Of a stretch of 6,013 nucleotides of DNA, positions 5,111 to 6,013 are shown in pieces. Location of the stretch: contig DAOVGO010000172.1 in assembly GCA_030672345.1 (NCBI GenBank), forward strand, positions 1-6,013. Reading direction: 5' to 3'. Source of the DNA: Methanosarcinales archaeon (GTDB lineage: Archaea; Halobacteriota; Methanosarcinia; Methanosarcinales; Methanogasteraceae). The notes beneath the pieces are model-generated. The model saw nothing but the letters and a program-made list of their open reading frames with translations. It had not been told where the DNA came from and searched no databases. The number at the start of each line of letters is the position of its first letter. The stretch's first letter is position 1. The translations under genes and the position numbers were made by a program.

Positions 5111-5204
5111 TCCATTCCGAGAGAGACACATAACAATACATAGATAAAGAAATAAGGCTTTCTTTATTTATCCTTATTGTTATCTCTCCCGGAATGGAAT
5201 ATAT
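5105..5204. repeat. 100-nt hairpin immediately before the polX-like start
   Basis: Four stacked helices pair: 5105-5119 with 5190-5204 (15 bp, perfect), 5121-5126 with 5183-5188 (6 bp, after one A/C mismatch), 5131-5138 with 5175-5182 (8 bp, after bulge CACA), and 5141-5152 with 5159-5170 (12 bp including one G·U), closed by loop TAAGGC (5153-5158). In total 41 of about 50 possible pairs form. The 3' arm ends 3 nt before ATG 5208 and contains the only purine-rich sequence (GGAATGG) that could help ribosome binding, so a folded transcript would hide the start region. It could be an RNA switch or a cruciform DNA site such as a replication origin. Confidence 0.75.
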
Positions 5205-5207
5205 AAA

Positions 5208-5720
5208 ATGCACATCATAGAAGCCAGACGGATCGCATCAAGCATCTGCAAGCATCTCGCCCCATACTGTGAGCGGATCGAGGTAGCCGGAGGCATCCGT
5301 CGTGGCAATGTCCGGGATATGAAGACCATCGATCTCATCGCGATCTCGAAGGTGGACATGCAGCCCGATGTCTTCATGCAGCTGCAGCCGGCAGGCAGGA
5401 ACCGGCTCTTCAGGCACATCAGGAATACGTATGACGTGACCTCAGGGGGGAAAGATGGTCAGAAGCAGTGTACGTTTCATGTGTGTGAGAACATCACTGT
5501 GACGGTCTCACTGGCAACACCAGAGACATGGGGATACATCCTTGCACTCAGGACCGGACCGGCTGGTCTCTCAAGAGCACTGGTCATCAAGCTGAAGCGA
5601 GCCGGCTACGAGCCGGAAGGTGGCAGGCTGCTCCGGGACCGGAAGATGGTGCCGGTGCCGGTTGAGCGAGCGGTCTTCGCGATGGCGGGGGTCAGGTACG
5701 TGAAGCCGGCGATGCGGTGA
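5208..5720 (+). CDS. DNA polymerase X-like nucleotidyltransferase, catalytic residues missing (170 aa)
   Basis: The order of motifs matches the short phage branch of DNA polymerase beta-like nucleotidyltransferases: LAPYCERIEVAGGIRRGNVRD (17-37), IDLIAI (41-46), VSLATPETWGYILALRTGP (100-118), LSRALVIKLKRAGYEPEGGRLL (121-142), and a C-terminal VPVPVERAVFAMAGVRYVKPAMR (148-170). Family members normally carry 'GS.RRg...GDI(D/E)' and later 'VDl.iatPe.wG'. Here the first acidic residue is T40 (KTID for GDID), D42 remains, and the third is T99 (VTV for VDL), so two of three metal ligands are absent. Length is normal for the small phage form. It is probably inactive or repurposed, for example as a DNA-binding accessory. 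It directly follows the long hairpin, and no ordinary Shine-Dalgarno precedes the ATG. The fold assignment is fairly sure, the lost activity an inference. Confidence 0.75.
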   Translation: MHIIEARRIASSICKHLAPYCERIEVAGGIRRGNVRDMKTIDLIAISKVDMQPDVFMQLQPAGRNRLFRHIRNTYDVTSGGKDGQKQCTFHVCENITVTVSLATPETWGYILALRTGPAGLSRALVIKLKRAGYEPEGGRLLRDRKMVPVPVERAVFAMAGVRYVKPAMR

Positions 5721-5724
5721 AGTT

Positions 5725-5778
5725 TTGTAAAGGATTTTCCTCTTCCGCAAAATCACTGAAACGCGGGTACTCACTCAT
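5725..5778 (-). pseudogene. Antisense N-terminal remnant of a small phage protein
   Basis: On the minus strand from ATG 5778 the frame reads MSEYPRFSDFAEEENPLQ, then runs into the 3' end of the polX-like gene, where it becomes unrelated sequence and stops. 'F.DFAEE..PL' is the N-terminus of a small protein family I recall from phage replication regions (about 90-100 residues, continuing with a beta-barrel-like domain). The rest of that protein is missing. GTGTGA lies 4 nt upstream of the ATG, so the start itself looks genuine. It is interpreted as a 5' gene fragment cut at about 5721-5725. Recognition rests on memory of a short motif and is uncertain. Confidence 0.35.
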
Positions 5779-5850
5779 GGTTTCACACGAACTCGAGGCG
5801 CGAGCCGATATTCGCACCGACATCCGCCGCAACGTTACTCGAATGGATAG
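5779..5850. other. Unassigned CpG-rich stretch between two gene fragments
   Basis: No gene is confidently supported. A plus-strand ORF 5777-5896 (39 residues, very Arg-rich: MVSHELEARADIRTDIRR...) has no clear ribosome-binding site. A minus-strand frame ending in TGA just upstream of ATG 5778 reads ...NVAADVGANIGSRLEFV and could be the end of a gene preceding the antisense remnant. CGC/GCG-rich composition here differs from the AGG-rich sequence to the left. Confidence 0.3.
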
Positions 5851-6013
5851 ACGCGACCCCCGCCGTGCCGCCAGACGTCCAATGGCCACTGGATAACAGG
5901 ATTGGATGGTCGTAAGCTATACATCCGCTCCTCTCACAAGCTACTCAACACACTCATACAAGCAGCAGGAGCCGTTGTCTTTAAGATGTGGATGGTTAAG
6001 TGCTGGGAGTATG
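5851..6013 (+). pseudogene. T7-like family A DNA polymerase fragment, startless, running off the edge
   Basis: Between a TAG at 5848-5850 and the window end one frame is open. Its second half reads WITGLDGRKLYIRSSHKLLN, then TLIQAAGAVVFKMWMVKCWEY. This matches the palm/Q-helix region of T7-type family A polymerases (in T7 gp5, GLDGRRVHVRSPHSALNTLLQSAGA followed by K-x-W), including the conserved Asn and Gln of 'LNTLiQ'. In the complete enzyme this segment lies several hundred residues from the N-terminus, but here no O-helix or motif A precedes it, only TRPPPCRQTSNGH after a stop. There is no ATG before the homology. It is therefore a fragment: the product of a deletion, a downstream exon of an interrupted gene, or an assembly join at about 5851-5895. 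The 3' end is outside the window. Confidence 0.65.

Noticed and set aside
5180..5889. Minus-strand frames opposite the polX-like gene and downstream
   Set aside because: The frames over 5208-5720 are antisense to a clear gene. Only the short motif at 5725-5778 was kept, as a possible remnant.
5906..6013. Plus-strand frame MVVSYTSAPLTSY... open to the edge
   Set aside because: The overlapping frame from 5851 carries the family A polymerase motif, so this is a shadow.

Overview
This 6 kb window looks like part of a tailed-virus (Caudoviricetes-type) genome or provirus. An archaeal, methanogen-like host is favoured but not proven. Ribosome-binding sites are of the GGAGG/GGTGA type, intergenic AT-rich boxes resemble archaeal TATA elements, and AGG/AGA arginine codons are common. 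A bacterial virus is not excluded, because most gene families seen here also occur in bacteriophages.

Left arm, 1-2113, plus strand: a tightly packed row of small genes with start/stop overlaps or stop-embedded Shine-Dalgarno sites. It begins with the last codons of an upstream gene. Then come three proteins resembling small beta-rich virion proteins of tailed phages (6-539, 536-994, 999-1379), a Trp-rich protein of unknown function and lower GC (1400-1864), and a mini zinc-finger-like protein (about 1934-2113).

Middle, 2159-4366, minus strand, transcribed leftward from 4366: a DUF932 phage/plasmid-like protein, an 83-residue helical protein, an unknown 147-residue protein and an ASCH-like domain protein. 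A 108-nt region between the second and third genes (3003-3110) can fold into one long imperfect hairpin.

Divergent control region, 4367-4707: AT-rich, with a GTTACAT palindrome, a GGTAAC...ATTTATTA element mirrored at its two ends, a 9-bp GC-only hairpin and a helix that would cover a GGTGA ribosome-binding site. It drives the DUF932 operon leftward and a small winged-helix protein (4708-5049) rightward.

Right arm, 5050-6013: the gap before the next gene is almost entirely a 100-nt hairpin (5105-5204) whose apical loop is complementary to the sequence just 5' of the stem, so a pseudoknot or switch is possible. It abuts the start codon of a small DNA-polymerase-X-like nucleotidyltransferase (5208-5720) that lacks two of the three usual catalytic acidic positions. 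Beyond it the sequence appears rearranged: the N-terminus of a small phage-type protein in antisense (5725-5778), an unassigned CpG-rich stretch, then a startless fragment of a T7-like family A DNA polymerase running off the edge (5851-6013). Together the right arm reads as a viral replication module with a broken or chimeric junction.

No tRNA, rRNA, CRISPR array or transposase was seen.
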